A DNA stretch of 28,532 nucleotides from Gemmatimonadota bacterium. GTDB lineage: Bacteria > Gemmatimonadota > Gemmatimonadetes > Gemmatimonadales > GWC2-71-9. Each line of letters opens with the position of its first letter. Within the stretch, counting starts at the first letter, position 1. The notes under the pieces are model-generated. The model was not told where the DNA came from and made no database searches. It was given only the letters and a program-made list of their open reading frames with translations. Below, piece after piece: positions 1-7,477 of the stretch. A program made the translations under genes and the position numbers. The stretch covers positions 1 through 28,532 of the forward strand of contig JAGGAG010000009.1 of NCBI GenBank assembly GCA_017889745.1, in the 5' to 3' direction.

Positions 1-1206
1 ATCGTTCCCGAGGGTCACCCGTGGCTCAAGCCCGTGCGACGGCATCCGCCCGACGAAGCAGGCGGGCATGTGCCGGGGGACATGGTGAACCGGGAGGAGT
101 ACCCGTTCTTCCAGATCCACGGCGACGAGGTGCACGAGGTCGCCGTGGGGCCGGTCCACGCGGGTATCATCGAACCCGGGCACTTCCGCTTCCAGGCGCA
201 CGGCGAGGAGGTGCTCTTCCTCGAGATCATGCTCGGCTATCAGCACCGGGGAGTCGAGCGCCTGCTGGAGACGCGTCGCTGGCCGGACGCGGTCCTGATC
301 GCCGAGTCGATCGCCGGTGACACGGTGATCGCGCATGCGAGCGCAGCGTGCGGTGCCATCGAGGCACTGGCCCGGAGCCGCAAGACCCCCAGGGGGCAGA
401 CCATTCGCGGCATCGCCCTCGAGCTGGAGCGCCTGGCCAACCACATCGGGGATCTCGGCGCCATTGCGGGCGACATAGCGTATCAGCCGGCCGCCGCGTA
501 TTTCGGGCGGATGCGGGGCGAATGCCTGAACCTCCTGATGACGCTCTCGGGCAATCGGTATGGCCGGGGCCTCATTCGGCCGGGAGGGGCGCTGTTCGAC
601 ATTCCGTCCGCAATGGCGGGCGAGATGCGTGCGCGCCTGGAGGTGCTGGCCGATGAGCTGCGCCCGGTGGGCCATCTCCTGCTCAAGAACGCCTCGGTGC
701 AAGCTCGACTCGAGGGCGTCGGTGCCGTGTCGCGCGCGCAGTGCCTCGAGCTCGGCCTGGTCGGTGTGGCGGCGCGAGCCTGTCAGGTGCCACGGGACGT
801 GCGGCACGACCACCCGTACGGGGTGTTCCGCTTCGCCCACATTCCCGTGGCCACCGCCTGGGCCGGTGACGTCCTGGCGCGAACGCTGGTACGCTGGCTG
901 GAGGTGCAGCGCTCGCTGGAGTTCGTCATCGAGCAGGTGGGCGCGCTGCCCAAGGGCGCCGCGCAGGTGCCGTGCGGCGCTCTCCGACCCGGAGAACTCG
1001 CCGTGGCGCTGGAAGAGGGCTGGCGAGGGGAAGTCGCGCACATCGTGATCACCGACGATGCCGGGAATGTCCGGCGGCACAAGGTGGTGGATGCCTCGTT
1101 CCACAACTGGAGCGCGCTGGCGGTGGCGATGCCGGGCAACCAGATCTCGGACTTCCCGCTCTGTAACAAGAGCTTCAACCTGTCGTACGCGGGGCACGAC
1201 CTCTGA
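1..1206 (+). CDS. Hydrogenase large-subunit-like protein (NuoD/HycE family, Ehr-type), 5' truncated
   Basis: The reading frame is open from base 1, so the gene begins upstream; 401 residues are visible. The first residues (EGHPWLKPVRRHPPD) resemble the junction between the NuoC-like and NuoD-like parts of HycE-type large subunits, so the full gene is probably such a fusion. The body matches the 49-kDa/NiFe large-subunit family (GYQHRGVERL, ELERLANHIGDLG). Both Ni-binding CxxC motifs are gone. Where hydrogenases have ICGIC this protein has IAGDT (Ala at 313-315, Thr at 322-324). The C-terminal DPCxxC is DFPLCNKS, with one cysteine at 1162-1164. It therefore cannot hold a NiFe centre as known and fits the energy-converting hydrogenase-related (Ehr) group, whose substrate is unknown. 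The stop overlaps the next start (TGATG), so it is translationally coupled to the small subunit. Confidence 0.85.
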   Translation: MVPEGHPWLKPVRRHPPDEAGGHVPGDMVNREEYPFFQIHGDEVHEVAVGPVHAGIIEPGHFRFQAHGEEVLFLEIMLGYQHRGVERLLETRRWPDAVLIAESIAGDTVIAHASAACGAIEALARSRKTPRGQTIRGIALELERLANHIGDLGAIAGDIAYQPAAAYFGRMRGECLNLLMTLSGNRYGRGLIRPGGALFDIPSAMAGEMRARLEVLADELRPVGHLLLKNASVQARLEGVGAVSRAQCLELGLVGVAARACQVPRDVRHDHPYGVFRFAHIPVATAWAGDVLARTLVRWLEVQRSLEFVIEQVGALPKGAAQVPCGALRPGELAVALEEGWRGEVAHIVITDDAGNVRRHKVVDASFHNWSALAVAMPGNQISDFPLCNKSFNLSYAGHDL

Positions 1207-1994
1207 TGCTCGACTTCCTCCGCACCCGGCTGGCGCAGGGCACCCGGACGTCGGCATTTCCTGGCGAGGCCCCGGAGTTTCCGGAGCGCTTTCGTGGCAG
1301 ACCGACGCTCGATGGGGCCCGATGCCTGGGGACTTGCCGTGAGTGCCAGGCTGCCATGCCCTCCTCGCTGCTCGTCGTTGCGCCGGACGGCCGGGCTTCG
1401 CTCGACGTTGGAGCGTGCCTTTTCTCACCCGAGGAGGCGACGGCGTGTCCTCACGGGGCCATCAGCTTCACGGCCGATGCGCGCCTGTCGGCACGTGATC
1501 GCCCGGGCCTCGTCAGCGAGACGGGCGAGCTCCCTGCCATCGAGGCGCTGGGGCGCCGCATGCAGCAGCTGTTCGGCCGGTCGCTGCGACTGCGCTCGGT
1601 CGCCGCCGGTAGCTGCAACGGATGTGAGGCGGAACTGGTGGCGCTGGGAAATGTCGTGTTCGACATGGCGCGGTTCGGCATCCAGTTCGTCGCGTCGCCC
1701 CGGCACGCTGACGGCCTGGTGATCACGGGGGCGGTGAGCCGGAACATGCGGGACGCGCTGTACCGCACGTACGAGGCGATCCCGGACCCGCGGATGGTGA
1801 TCGCCGTGGGCGCGTGCGCGATCAATGGCGGCCCCTTTCGGGACAGCCCGGAGGTGGGCAATGGGGTACCGCCTGACCTGCCGGTGGACCTGTGGATCGC
1901 AGGGTGCCCGCCGCACCCGCTGACCGTGCTGGACGGCCTGCTTCGGCTGCTGGGGCAACTGGACGGGCAGAGTGCGCCCGCGCCGAAGGCCTGA
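1206..1994 (+). CDS. NuoB/HycG-like small subunit fused to an N-terminal degenerate ferredoxin domain
   Basis: A 262-residue electron-transfer subunit that would partner the large subunit just upstream. Residues 130-250 are the NADH-dehydrogenase 20-kDa/hydrogenase small-subunit domain. It has CNGCE at 137-141, GACAI with C204 and CPPHP with C234, so all four ligands of the proximal 4Fe-4S cluster are present in the hydrogenase-type spacing. Residues 35-90 look like a two-cluster ferredoxin that has lost ligands. The first motif keeps C40, C44 and C47 but has Met51 before the proline. The second keeps C71 and C81, with Ser74 and Glu77 in the middle positions. At most one cluster would remain there. 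In HycB/HycF systems such ferredoxins are separate proteins, so the fusion is notable. The start overlaps the upstream stop. Confidence 0.85.
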   Translation: MLDFLRTRLAQGTRTSAFPGEAPEFPERFRGRPTLDGARCLGTCRECQAAMPSSLLVVAPDGRASLDVGACLFSPEEATACPHGAISFTADARLSARDRPGLVSETGELPAIEALGRRMQQLFGRSLRLRSVAAGSCNGCEAELVALGNVVFDMARFGIQFVASPRHADGLVITGAVSRNMRDALYRTYEAIPDPRMVIAVGACAINGGPFRDSPEVGNGVPPDLPVDLWIAGCPPHPLTVLDGLLRLLGQLDGQSAPAPKA

Positions 1995-2009
1995 CTCCGA
2001 GGCGCAGAC

Positions 2010-2633
2010 ATGCCTGGACGGAAGGCGTCGGAAACGACCCGCCGGGACCAGATCATCAGGGCCGCCTACGCGGTTGCCGCGACGCACGGACTGAATGGGC
2101 TCACCGTGCGGCTCGTCGCCGGGAAGGCGCGGCTGAGCACCGGCCTGGTGCTGTTCCACTTCAGGTCGAGAGACCAGCTCATCGTCGCGCTCCTCGACTG
2201 GCTCCTTGCGACAACCACGGTCCTTCATATCGGCCCCGAGATCCAGCAGATCCCGGCACCGCTCCGGCGCCTGCTCGCGCTGCTGAGGCAGGAGATGGAC
2301 CGCCTCTCACGCGAGCCCTTGCGGCTCAGGTTGTTCTTCGAATTCTGGGTCGTGGGCGGCAGGCACAAGGCGATCGGCACGAAGATGGGGGGCGAGTTGT
2401 CGCGGTACCGCGAGGCGTTCCGTTCCATGGCCGGGGAAGTGCTCGAAGCCGAGCCTACGCGCTTTCCCCACGTCACCCCGGACGGGCTGGCGGCGGTGGC
2501 GGTCAGTTTCATCAAGGGGTGCGCGGTCCAGGCGATGATCGATCCGGACCATTTCGATATCGAGGAGTACCTGCTGGCAGCAGAGGGGTTACTGGGCCAG
2601 CTCGCCCCGCCCGTCCCTCCCATCCGCACCTAG
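2010..2633 (+). CDS. TetR/AcrR family transcriptional regulator
   Basis: A 207-residue protein with the TetR N-terminal helix-turn-helix at about residues 12-58 (RRDQIIRAAYAV, then LTVRLVAGKARLSTGLVLFHF and the RDQL helix). The C-terminal half is a helical ligand-binding domain, closest in feel to BetI-like regulators. A GAGG ribosome-binding site lies 7 bases before the ATG. The gene starts 15 bases after the small-subunit gene and is probably co-transcribed with it, which suggests control of that operon; the ligand is unknown. The last 45 bases overlap the 3' end of the convergent PAP2 gene. Confidence 0.85.
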   Translation: MPGRKASETTRRDQIIRAAYAVAATHGLNGLTVRLVAGKARLSTGLVLFHFRSRDQLIVALLDWLLATTTVLHIGPEIQQIPAPLRRLLALLRQEMDRLSREPLRLRLFFEFWVVGGRHKAIGTKMGGELSRYREAFRSMAGEVLEAEPTRFPHVTPDGLAAVAVSFIKGCAVQAMIDPDHFDIEEYLLAAEGLLGQLAPPVPPIRT

Positions 2634-3248
2634 CGGACTGAGCCGGAACCACATCGACCGCGCCACGAAAATGCCCGCGATCCCCGCGAGGACGACGTCA
2701 CTCAGGAAATGCGCCTGTGCCGCGACCCGGGTGAAGGCACACCCGGCGGCGAAGAGCATCCACGCCGGCCACGTTCGGGGGAACAGACAGCTCGCCATGC
2801 CCGCGCCGGCGAAGGCGACCATGACGTGACTGCTTGGCAACCCGATCGCCGTGGTGCTCCACGGGTGGTCGGTGAAGCTGCGGAAGAAGTAGGCGCCGTC
2901 GTGCAGGCCGGGCCGCTCGCGGCGCAGCAGGATCTTGAGGACCTCACATGCGAGGCCGGAGGCGACGGGTGCGGCGGTGAGCAGCATGCCCCGCCACCAG
3001 AAGCGGCGCGGCGCCGGTGCGCCCGTGCCGCGATCGCTGAGAATGAGTGCCGCCGAGCCGAGCATCCAGGTGGGGACGAAGCCGGCGATGCGGAAGAGGC
3101 GTCCCCAGTCCCTGCCGTAGACATCGTTCACACGAAGGTGGTGCCAGGCCCAGCCATCCAGCGCGCACGCGAGGGCAAAAAGAAGGGCGCTCGCCAGGAG
3201 CGCCCGCGGAGGCAGCAGTCGTCGGAGCGGCGTAGGCTCAGTGGCCAC
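2589..3248 (-). CDS. PAP2 superfamily membrane phosphatase
   Basis: A predicted integral membrane acid phosphatase of about 219 residues. Substrates in the family are lipid phosphates such as phosphatidic acid or undecaprenyl diphosphate. The three PAP2 motifs are present: KILLRRERP (K-x6-RP, about residues 105-113), PSSH (138-141) and R-x5-HFLSD (about 174-183) with its catalytic histidine. Several hydrophobic helices surround them. I chose the GTG at 3248, which overlaps the upstream gene's stop (TGTGGCCACTGA) by 11 bases. A longer frame starts at 3305 but would lie inside that gene, and there is no strong ribosome-binding site for either start. The stop lies inside the convergent TetR gene. 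Confidence 0.85.
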   Translation of the reverse strand: MATEPTPLRRLLPPRALLASALLFALACALDGWAWHHLRVNDVYGRDWGRLFRIAGFVPTWMLGSAALILSDRGTGAPAPRRFWWRGMLLTAAPVASGLACEVLKILLRRERPGLHDGAYFFRSFTDHPWSTTAIGLPSSHVMVAFAGAGMASCLFPRTWPAWMLFAAGCAFTRVAAQAHFLSDVVLAGIAGIFVARSMWFRLSPLGADGRDGRGELAQ

Positions 3249-3462
3249 AGCCGCAACTGCTGCCGCACCCTCCACCGGACACCGGCGGCTCGCCCACCTT
3301 GCCACTCTCCTTTGACGTGAGGAGGGCCGCCCCCCCGCTGATCACGCGGCGTACCGGTTCACCGGTCTCGGGATCCTGCTCGAGCGGCGGGTCGCTGAAC
3401 GACTGGCGCACATCGAACCGGCGCGGGGTGGGGGCGAGGGTTTCGTAGGTGTACGTGGGCAT
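3238..3462 (-). CDS. FmdB-like small protein lacking the zinc-ribbon cysteines
   Basis: A 74-residue protein that follows the FmdB/CxxC_CXXC_SSSS pattern: MPTYTYE at the start, SFSDPPL in the middle, and the hallmark PVRRVISGG. In ordinary members two CxxC knuckles bind zinc. Here the first is replaced by LAPTP and the second by QDPETG, so no knuckle cysteine remains. The only cysteines are in the C-terminal tail GGGCGSSCGCGH, a common ending in this family. The function of the family is poorly known. It lies 9 bases after the PD40 gene and overlaps the PAP2 gene, so all three are probably one operon. Confidence 0.8.
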   Translation of the reverse strand: MPTYTYETLAPTPRRFDVRQSFSDPPLEQDPETGEPVRRVISGGAALLTSKESGKVGEPPVSGGGCGSSCGCGH

Positions 3463-3471
3463 GGGAAGAGT

Positions 3472-4569
3472 CTACTCCACCCAGTCCGCGATGAACAAGT
3501 CCGTCTCGCCCGGCTGGCGACCATGGCGGTTCGAGGCCCAGACCAGGTGCTTGTAGTCGTAGCTGAACATGGGGAACGAATCGAACTCGGGATTGGTGGT
3601 GACTGCCTCGAGCCCGGTGCCATCCAGGTTGATCAGGTAGAGGTCGAACGCCCCGCTGCGGGGGTTCCTGTAGTTGGATGAGAAGATGACCTTCTTGCCA
3701 TCGGGCGTGAACACGGGCGCGAAGTTGGCGCCGCCGAGGCTGGTGATCTGGCGCGGGTTGCTGCCGTCGGCGTTGGCGATCCACACCTCGGTGCGCGAGG
3801 GCCGCACCAGCCGCTCCTTGAGCAGGCGGTAGTAATCGGCGGTGTCCGCCGCGGTCTTGGGATAGGCGGCACGCCATACGATGCTCTTGCCATCGGGAGA
3901 GAACCAGGCGCCGCCATCGTAGCCGATGCGGTTGGTGATGCGCTTCAGGTTGCTGCCATCCGGGTTCATCGTGTACAGCTCGATGTCACCGTCCATGGTG
4001 CTGGTGAAGATCAGCTTCTTCCCATCGTGCGAGACGGTAGTCTCCGCGTTGTACGCGCCGTTGTTCGTGAGCTGGCGCAGGTCGGAGCCGTCGAGCTTCG
4101 AGGTGAAAATCTCGAGATAACCGAGCGGCCAGACATACCCCTGGGACTTGTCGGGCGGCGTGGGACAGGCCTTGTCGTGCTTGAAGGTACTGCTGTAGAG
4201 AATCCGCTTGTCGCCGTCGTAGAAGAAGCCGCAGGTGGTGCGGCCCTCGCCGTTCGACACGCGCCGCATGTCAGAGCCATCGGCGTTGATCAGGTATTGC
4301 TGGTCGCAGCCGGCGTCCACCTGCTCCTGCCGCTGGAAGATCAGCTGCTTGCTGTCGCGCGAGAAATAGGACTCGGCGTTGTTGCCGCCGAAGGTGAGCT
4401 GGCGGATGTTCCGCAGGTGCCGCTCACCGGAGTCGGGCTTCCAGTACGTGGTCGAGGCGGCCGTTGTCGCTACGGGCTTGGGGGCCGCCGCGCCTTCGGA
4501 CGACTTGCCGCTGCACGCCATCAGCAGCGCGACAGTCGATGTGGCGAGCACGGTGCGGGTCGTTCCCAT
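3472..4569 (-). CDS. TolB-like PD40 beta-propeller lipoprotein
   Basis: A 365-residue secreted protein. The ATG at 4569 gives a lipoprotein signal peptide with lipobox LMAC (Cys19); the frame is open further upstream, but that part is arginine- and proline-rich and overlaps the divergent gene. Five or more PD40/WD40-like propeller repeats follow, each with a core such as SHDGKKLIFTS, SPDGKSIVWR or TPDGKKVIFSSN. DGSDMRR, DGSDLRQ and DGSNLKR turns lie between them, as in TolB. TolB-like propellers usually bind protein partners in the periplasm, but this one has no TolB N-terminal domain, so its partner is unknown. It is the first gene of an operon with the FmdB-like and PAP2 genes. Confidence 0.85.
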   Translation of the reverse strand: MGTTRTVLATSTVALLMACSGKSSEGAAAPKPVATTAASTTYWKPDSGERHLRNIRQLTFGGNNAESYFSRDSKQLIFQRQEQVDAGCDQQYLINADGSDMRRVSNGEGRTTCGFFYDGDKRILYSSTFKHDKACPTPPDKSQGYVWPLGYLEIFTSKLDGSDLRQLTNNGAYNAETTVSHDGKKLIFTSTMDGDIELYTMNPDGSNLKRITNRIGYDGGAWFSPDGKSIVWRAAYPKTAADTADYYRLLKERLVRPSRTEVWIANADGSNPRQITSLGGANFAPVFTPDGKKVIFSSNYRNPRSGAFDLYLINLDGTGLEAVTTNPEFDSFPMFSYDYKHLVWASNRHGRQPGETDLFIADWVE

Positions 4570-4650
4570 GGTTGAAGTGGTCACGTAAATCCCGTAGCAG
4601 CTTGAGGTTGAGACATCTGAACAAGAGCCGAGAAGGATACCTCCGGGCGG

Positions 4651-4680
4651 GCATCCGGCAATCCGTATTTTACCGGATGC
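4651..4680. promoter_or_regulatory. Dyad over divergent promoters (candidate operator)
   Basis: GCATCCGG (4651-4658) and CCGGATGC (4673-4680) form a perfect 8-bp inverted repeat with a 14-base AT-rich centre. The centre holds TATTTT (4666-4671), a -10-like hexamer 5 bases before the ATG at 4677. On the other strand it holds TAAAAT (4672-4667), a -10-like hexamer for the PD40 operon. The right arm includes the start codon. A repressor bound here could control both directions. This is a sequence-based prediction only. Confidence 0.45.
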
Positions 4681-6770
4681 CCGGCCTGGCACTGGCTGCC
4701 CTGCTCCTGCTGTGGGGACGGGCTGTCCGGGCCCAGGACTGGGACAGCCCGGCCGCGAGCGCGCTGGTGGATCGCGCAGTGGCGAGGCGGGCGCACGTCG
4801 ACTCGACGCTCCGCGCCTGGACGGGCGACGCCACGGGGACGCTGCAGTTCCTGGTGGAACTGGGCAATTCCACCGTCCTGCCACCGCGCGTGGTGAAGCT
4901 GGTGGAGTTGGCTTCGGCGGTCCGGTGGCAGGCGCCGGGGGTCACCCAGCAGCGCATCATCGGCCGGCGCGACACGATGCTGCTGCCGGGCGACGTCGGC
5001 TTCTACAACGACCGGTACGGGGTGATCACCAACAACCTGGGAGACCGCATCAGGCTGGGCGACGGCAAGGATGTGCGCGACCTGGCCCATCCACTCTCAC
5101 CGGCCGGGCGGCCGGGCTACGCCTTCGCGATCACCGACTCGATCTCGATCACGGTACCGGGGCGCCGGGTGGAGGCGTACGAGCTCCTGCTTCGGCCTCG
5201 AGATCCGGAGGCACCGGGCATGGTGGGGAGCCTCTACCTCGATCGCGCAACGGGCGACCTCGTACGCCTGGCCGTCACCTTTACCCGCGCGGCGATCCTC
5301 GATCAGCGTATCGTGAAGCTCGCGCTCGTGCTGGAGAACCTGCTGGTGGATGGACGCTACTGGCTGCCCTACCGCCAGGAGCTCGAGGTGGTGCGCAGCA
5401 GCACCTGGTTCGATTTCCCGGTGGACGGAATCGTGCGCGCGCGCTGGCTCGTGACCAATCACGCTGCGTACGCCGACAGCGCCACCCCGCCGCCGCCGCT
5501 TCCGACCAACGGGCGCCCCGTCGTAGCCAATTCCTCGACTCGCATCACGCTTGCTCCGCCGGAGGAGCGCGACCAGTACGACTGGCGCGAGCCGATTATG
5601 GCCGCGCTGGAGCCGACGGAGCGGGCGGTGACCGCTGCCGAAGTGCAGTCGGTGCAGCAGCAGGCGCAGAAGCTGGTGCAACAGGGCGTGCTGGAACGCG
5701 CGACGCGTGCGTCCATCGGCGGCCGCGGCATTTCCGACTTCGCGCACGTCAACCGGGTGGAAGGGCTGGGTCTCGGCCTCGACGGGCGCGTGGGACTGGG
5801 TGGCGCGTGGCGGGCCGGTGCGCGCGTGGCGTACGGCGTCAGTGACCAGCAGCTCAAGGGCGGACTGGACATTTCGTGGCGCGTGAGGCCGGCGCTCCGC
5901 ATGTCGCTGTTCGGCGGGCGCGCGTATCGCGACGCAAGCGACGTCGCCGAGGTGTCGGGGGTGCGCAATACGCTGGCGGCGCAGATCCTGGGCGAGGACG
6001 ACACCGATCCGTACGACGTCTACGCGGCGGGTGTCACCCTGCTGGCTGAGCCGGGCGGCGCGCTCACGTTGGATGCGCGCCTCTCAGCGGAACGCCAGGA
6101 AAGCCTGAGCGTCAACGCCGCGCCATGGAGCGGCACGTACGGTCCGACGATCCCGGCGGTCGAGCTCAACGCGATTCGCCTCGACCTGGCGCTGACGCGG
6201 CAGCGGGACGCGGTGGGAACGTCGGGCAGTACGCTGGGCTGGAGCGTCAACGGGCGGCTCGAAGCCATCGACCCGCGCGACGGGTCGCCCGATGCACTTG
6301 TGGTCCGCGCGGCGGGAGGGCTCGTATACGATCGTCCGGTGGGTCCTCCGGTGTTGCACCTGGAGACGCATGCCGGAGCGGTCGGCGGCGGAGCCGTGCC
6401 CAGCCAGGAGCTGGTGCGACTGGGCGGCATGGTGACGGGTCCGGGCAATTCATACCACGAGTTCGCCGCCCGCTTCGGCGTCTCACAGCGGGTCGAACTG
6501 AGGATCCCGGTGCCGTTCTTTTCGCTGCCCCTGCTCAAGTACGGGAAGAGCCCGTCGCGGGCGACGCTGGCGCCATACGGCACGCTCGTATGCGTCTCCC
6601 ACCGGGTGGCACAGGCGGGAGGGTCAGCGGCCGATGGCTGTTACCCGTCGGTGGGTGTCGGATTCCTGATGCTGTTCGATGTGCTCCGCTTCGACGTGGC
6701 CTATGGGTTCCGGGAGGGCGGCTGGCGGTTCGGGGTGGATGCGGGGCGGTTTCTATGGGGAATCCTGTAG
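4677..6770 (+). CDS. Outer-membrane beta-barrel protein with N-terminal periplasmic domain
   Basis: A 697-residue exported protein. A signal peptide (LALAALLLLWG, cleavage near VRAQ) starts at the ATG at 4677. Residues of about 30-330 are soluble-looking. From about 390 on there are alternating amphipathic strands rich in Gly, aromatic and Arg residues, for example GLGLGLDGRVGLGG, and DVAYGFREGGWRFGVDAG near the end. The C-terminal part (LGGMVTGPGN, ELRIPVP) resembles the last strands of Omp85/ShlB-like barrels. I do not recognise a specific family and infer only an outer-membrane location. There is no Shine-Dalgarno sequence; a TATTTT element 5 bases upstream suggests leaderless transcription. 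Confidence 0.75.
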   Translation: MPGLALAALLLLWGRAVRAQDWDSPAASALVDRAVARRAHVDSTLRAWTGDATGTLQFLVELGNSTVLPPRVVKLVELASAVRWQAPGVTQQRIIGRRDTMLLPGDVGFYNDRYGVITNNLGDRIRLGDGKDVRDLAHPLSPAGRPGYAFAITDSISITVPGRRVEAYELLLRPRDPEAPGMVGSLYLDRATGDLVRLAVTFTRAAILDQRIVKLALVLENLLVDGRYWLPYRQELEVVRSSTWFDFPVDGIVRARWLVTNHAAYADSATPPPPLPTNGRPVVANSSTRITLAPPEERDQYDWREPIMAALEPTERAVTAAEVQSVQQQAQKLVQQGVLERATRASIGGRGISDFAHVNRVEGLGLGLDGRVGLGGAWRAGARVAYGVSDQQLKGGLDISWRVRPALRMSLFGGRAYRDASDVAEVSGVRNTLAAQILGEDDTDPYDVYAAGVTLLAEPGGALTLDARLSAERQESLSVNAAPWSGTYGPTIPAVELNAIRLDLALTRQRDAVGTSGSTLGWSVNGRLEAIDPRDGSPDALVVRAAGGLVYDRPVGPPVLHLETHAGAVGGGAVPSQELVRLGGMVTGPGNSYHEFAARFGVSQRVELRIPVPFFSLPLLKYGKSPSRATLAPYGTLVCVSHRVAQAGGSAADGCYPSVGVGFLMLFDVLRFDVAYGFREGGWRFGVDAGRFLWGIL

Positions 6771-6818
6771 CCGCGAAACCGCGCCGGGGTGGCGGGCGTA
6801 CGTACCGCAAGACGTCCC

Positions 6819-6826
6819 TATATTTG
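6819..6826 (+). promoter_or_regulatory. TAnnTTTG-type -7 promoter element
   Basis: TATATTTG matches the TAnnTTTG -7 element known from Bacteroidetes promoters exactly. It lies 46 bases before the HupE-like gene, in the 101-base gap after the barrel gene. No matching TTTG -33 element is visible at the usual distance, so the call rests on the -7 element alone. Confidence 0.35.
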
Positions 6827-6860
6827 CCGGTCCGTTGCGGTTGCGTGCTCCAGCCAGCGC

Positions 6861-6866
6861 GAGGAG
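6861..6866 (+). promoter_or_regulatory. Strong ribosome-binding site serving a CTG start
   Basis: GAGGAG is followed by CCTGA and then the in-frame CTG at 6872. The 5-base spacing is right for initiation at that codon. The next in-frame canonical start, a GTG at 6980, has no comparable site and lies inside the conserved region. Confidence 0.55.
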
Positions 6867-6871
6867 CCTGA

Positions 6872-7474
6872 CTGTCCGAGTTCCTGGTCTATCTCCGCCT
6901 TGGTTTTGGCCACATCGCCGATCCGAGGGCATACGACCACATCCTGTTCGTTGCGGCGCTGACGGCGGCCTACCCGCCGGTGGCATGGCGCCGGCTGATA
7001 TGGCTGGTGACGGCGTTCACGCTCGGCCACTCGGTGACGCTGGCCCTGGCGACGCTGGACCTGGTGCGGGTCAGGTCGCAGCTGGTCGAGGTGCTGATCC
7101 CGGTAACGATCGTGTTGACCAGCATCGCGGCGATGGCGTTCTCCAGGGGGGATTCCGAGGACGCCGGCCCCACCCGGTCGCAACTCCCGCAGTACGTGCT
7201 GGCCGCGACCTTCGGGCTGATCCACGGGCTCGGCTTCTCCACCTTCCTGCGCAGCCTGCTCGGCGGCGAGGAGTCGATCGTGAAGCCTCTCCTCGCCTTC
7301 AACATCGGCCTCGAGGTGGGGCAGCTGTTCATCGTGGCCATCGTGATGCTGCCGGGCGTGATCGCCGTGCGGGCCTTCGGGCTTACCCGGCGCGAGTGGG
7401 TGCTCGTACTCTGCGGCGGCACGATGGCCGTCGCGGTGACCATGATCTTCGACCGCGTCAACCCTGTCTCCTGA
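6872..7474 (+). CDS. HupE/UreJ-like membrane protein, apparent CTG start
   Basis: About 200 residues with 5-6 hydrophobic helices. It resembles the HupE/UreJ_2 group, in which conserved histidines may bind a metal; the family is usually linked to Ni or Cu transport, or simply unknown. Conserved pieces are GFGHIADPRAYDHILF, VTAFTLGHSVTLALA and GLIHGLGF. The first two of the His motifs lie upstream of the first canonical start (GTG 6980), so the true start must be earlier. An in-frame TGA at 6869-6871 leaves only CTG 6872 near the expected N-terminus (x-SEFLVYLRLG), and GAGGAG precedes it. A start at 6980 would give 164 residues missing the first helix. The M1 peptidase gene follows after 3 bases. 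Confidence 0.8.
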   Translation: MSEFLVYLRLGFGHIADPRAYDHILFVAALTAAYPPVAWRRLIWLVTAFTLGHSVTLALATLDLVRVRSQLVEVLIPVTIVLTSIAAMAFSRGDSEDAGPTRSQLPQYVLAATFGLIHGLGFSTFLRSLLGGEESIVKPLLAFNIGLEVGQLFIVAIVMLPGVIAVRAFGLTRREWVLVLCGGTMAVAVTMIFDRVNPVS

Positions 7475-7477
7475 CCA

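Noticed and set aside
6872..6980. Frameshift or assembly error at the HupE-like start
   Set aside because: The reading frame is clean, and a CTG with a strong ribosome-binding site explains it. I cannot rule out a one-base error in the start codon.
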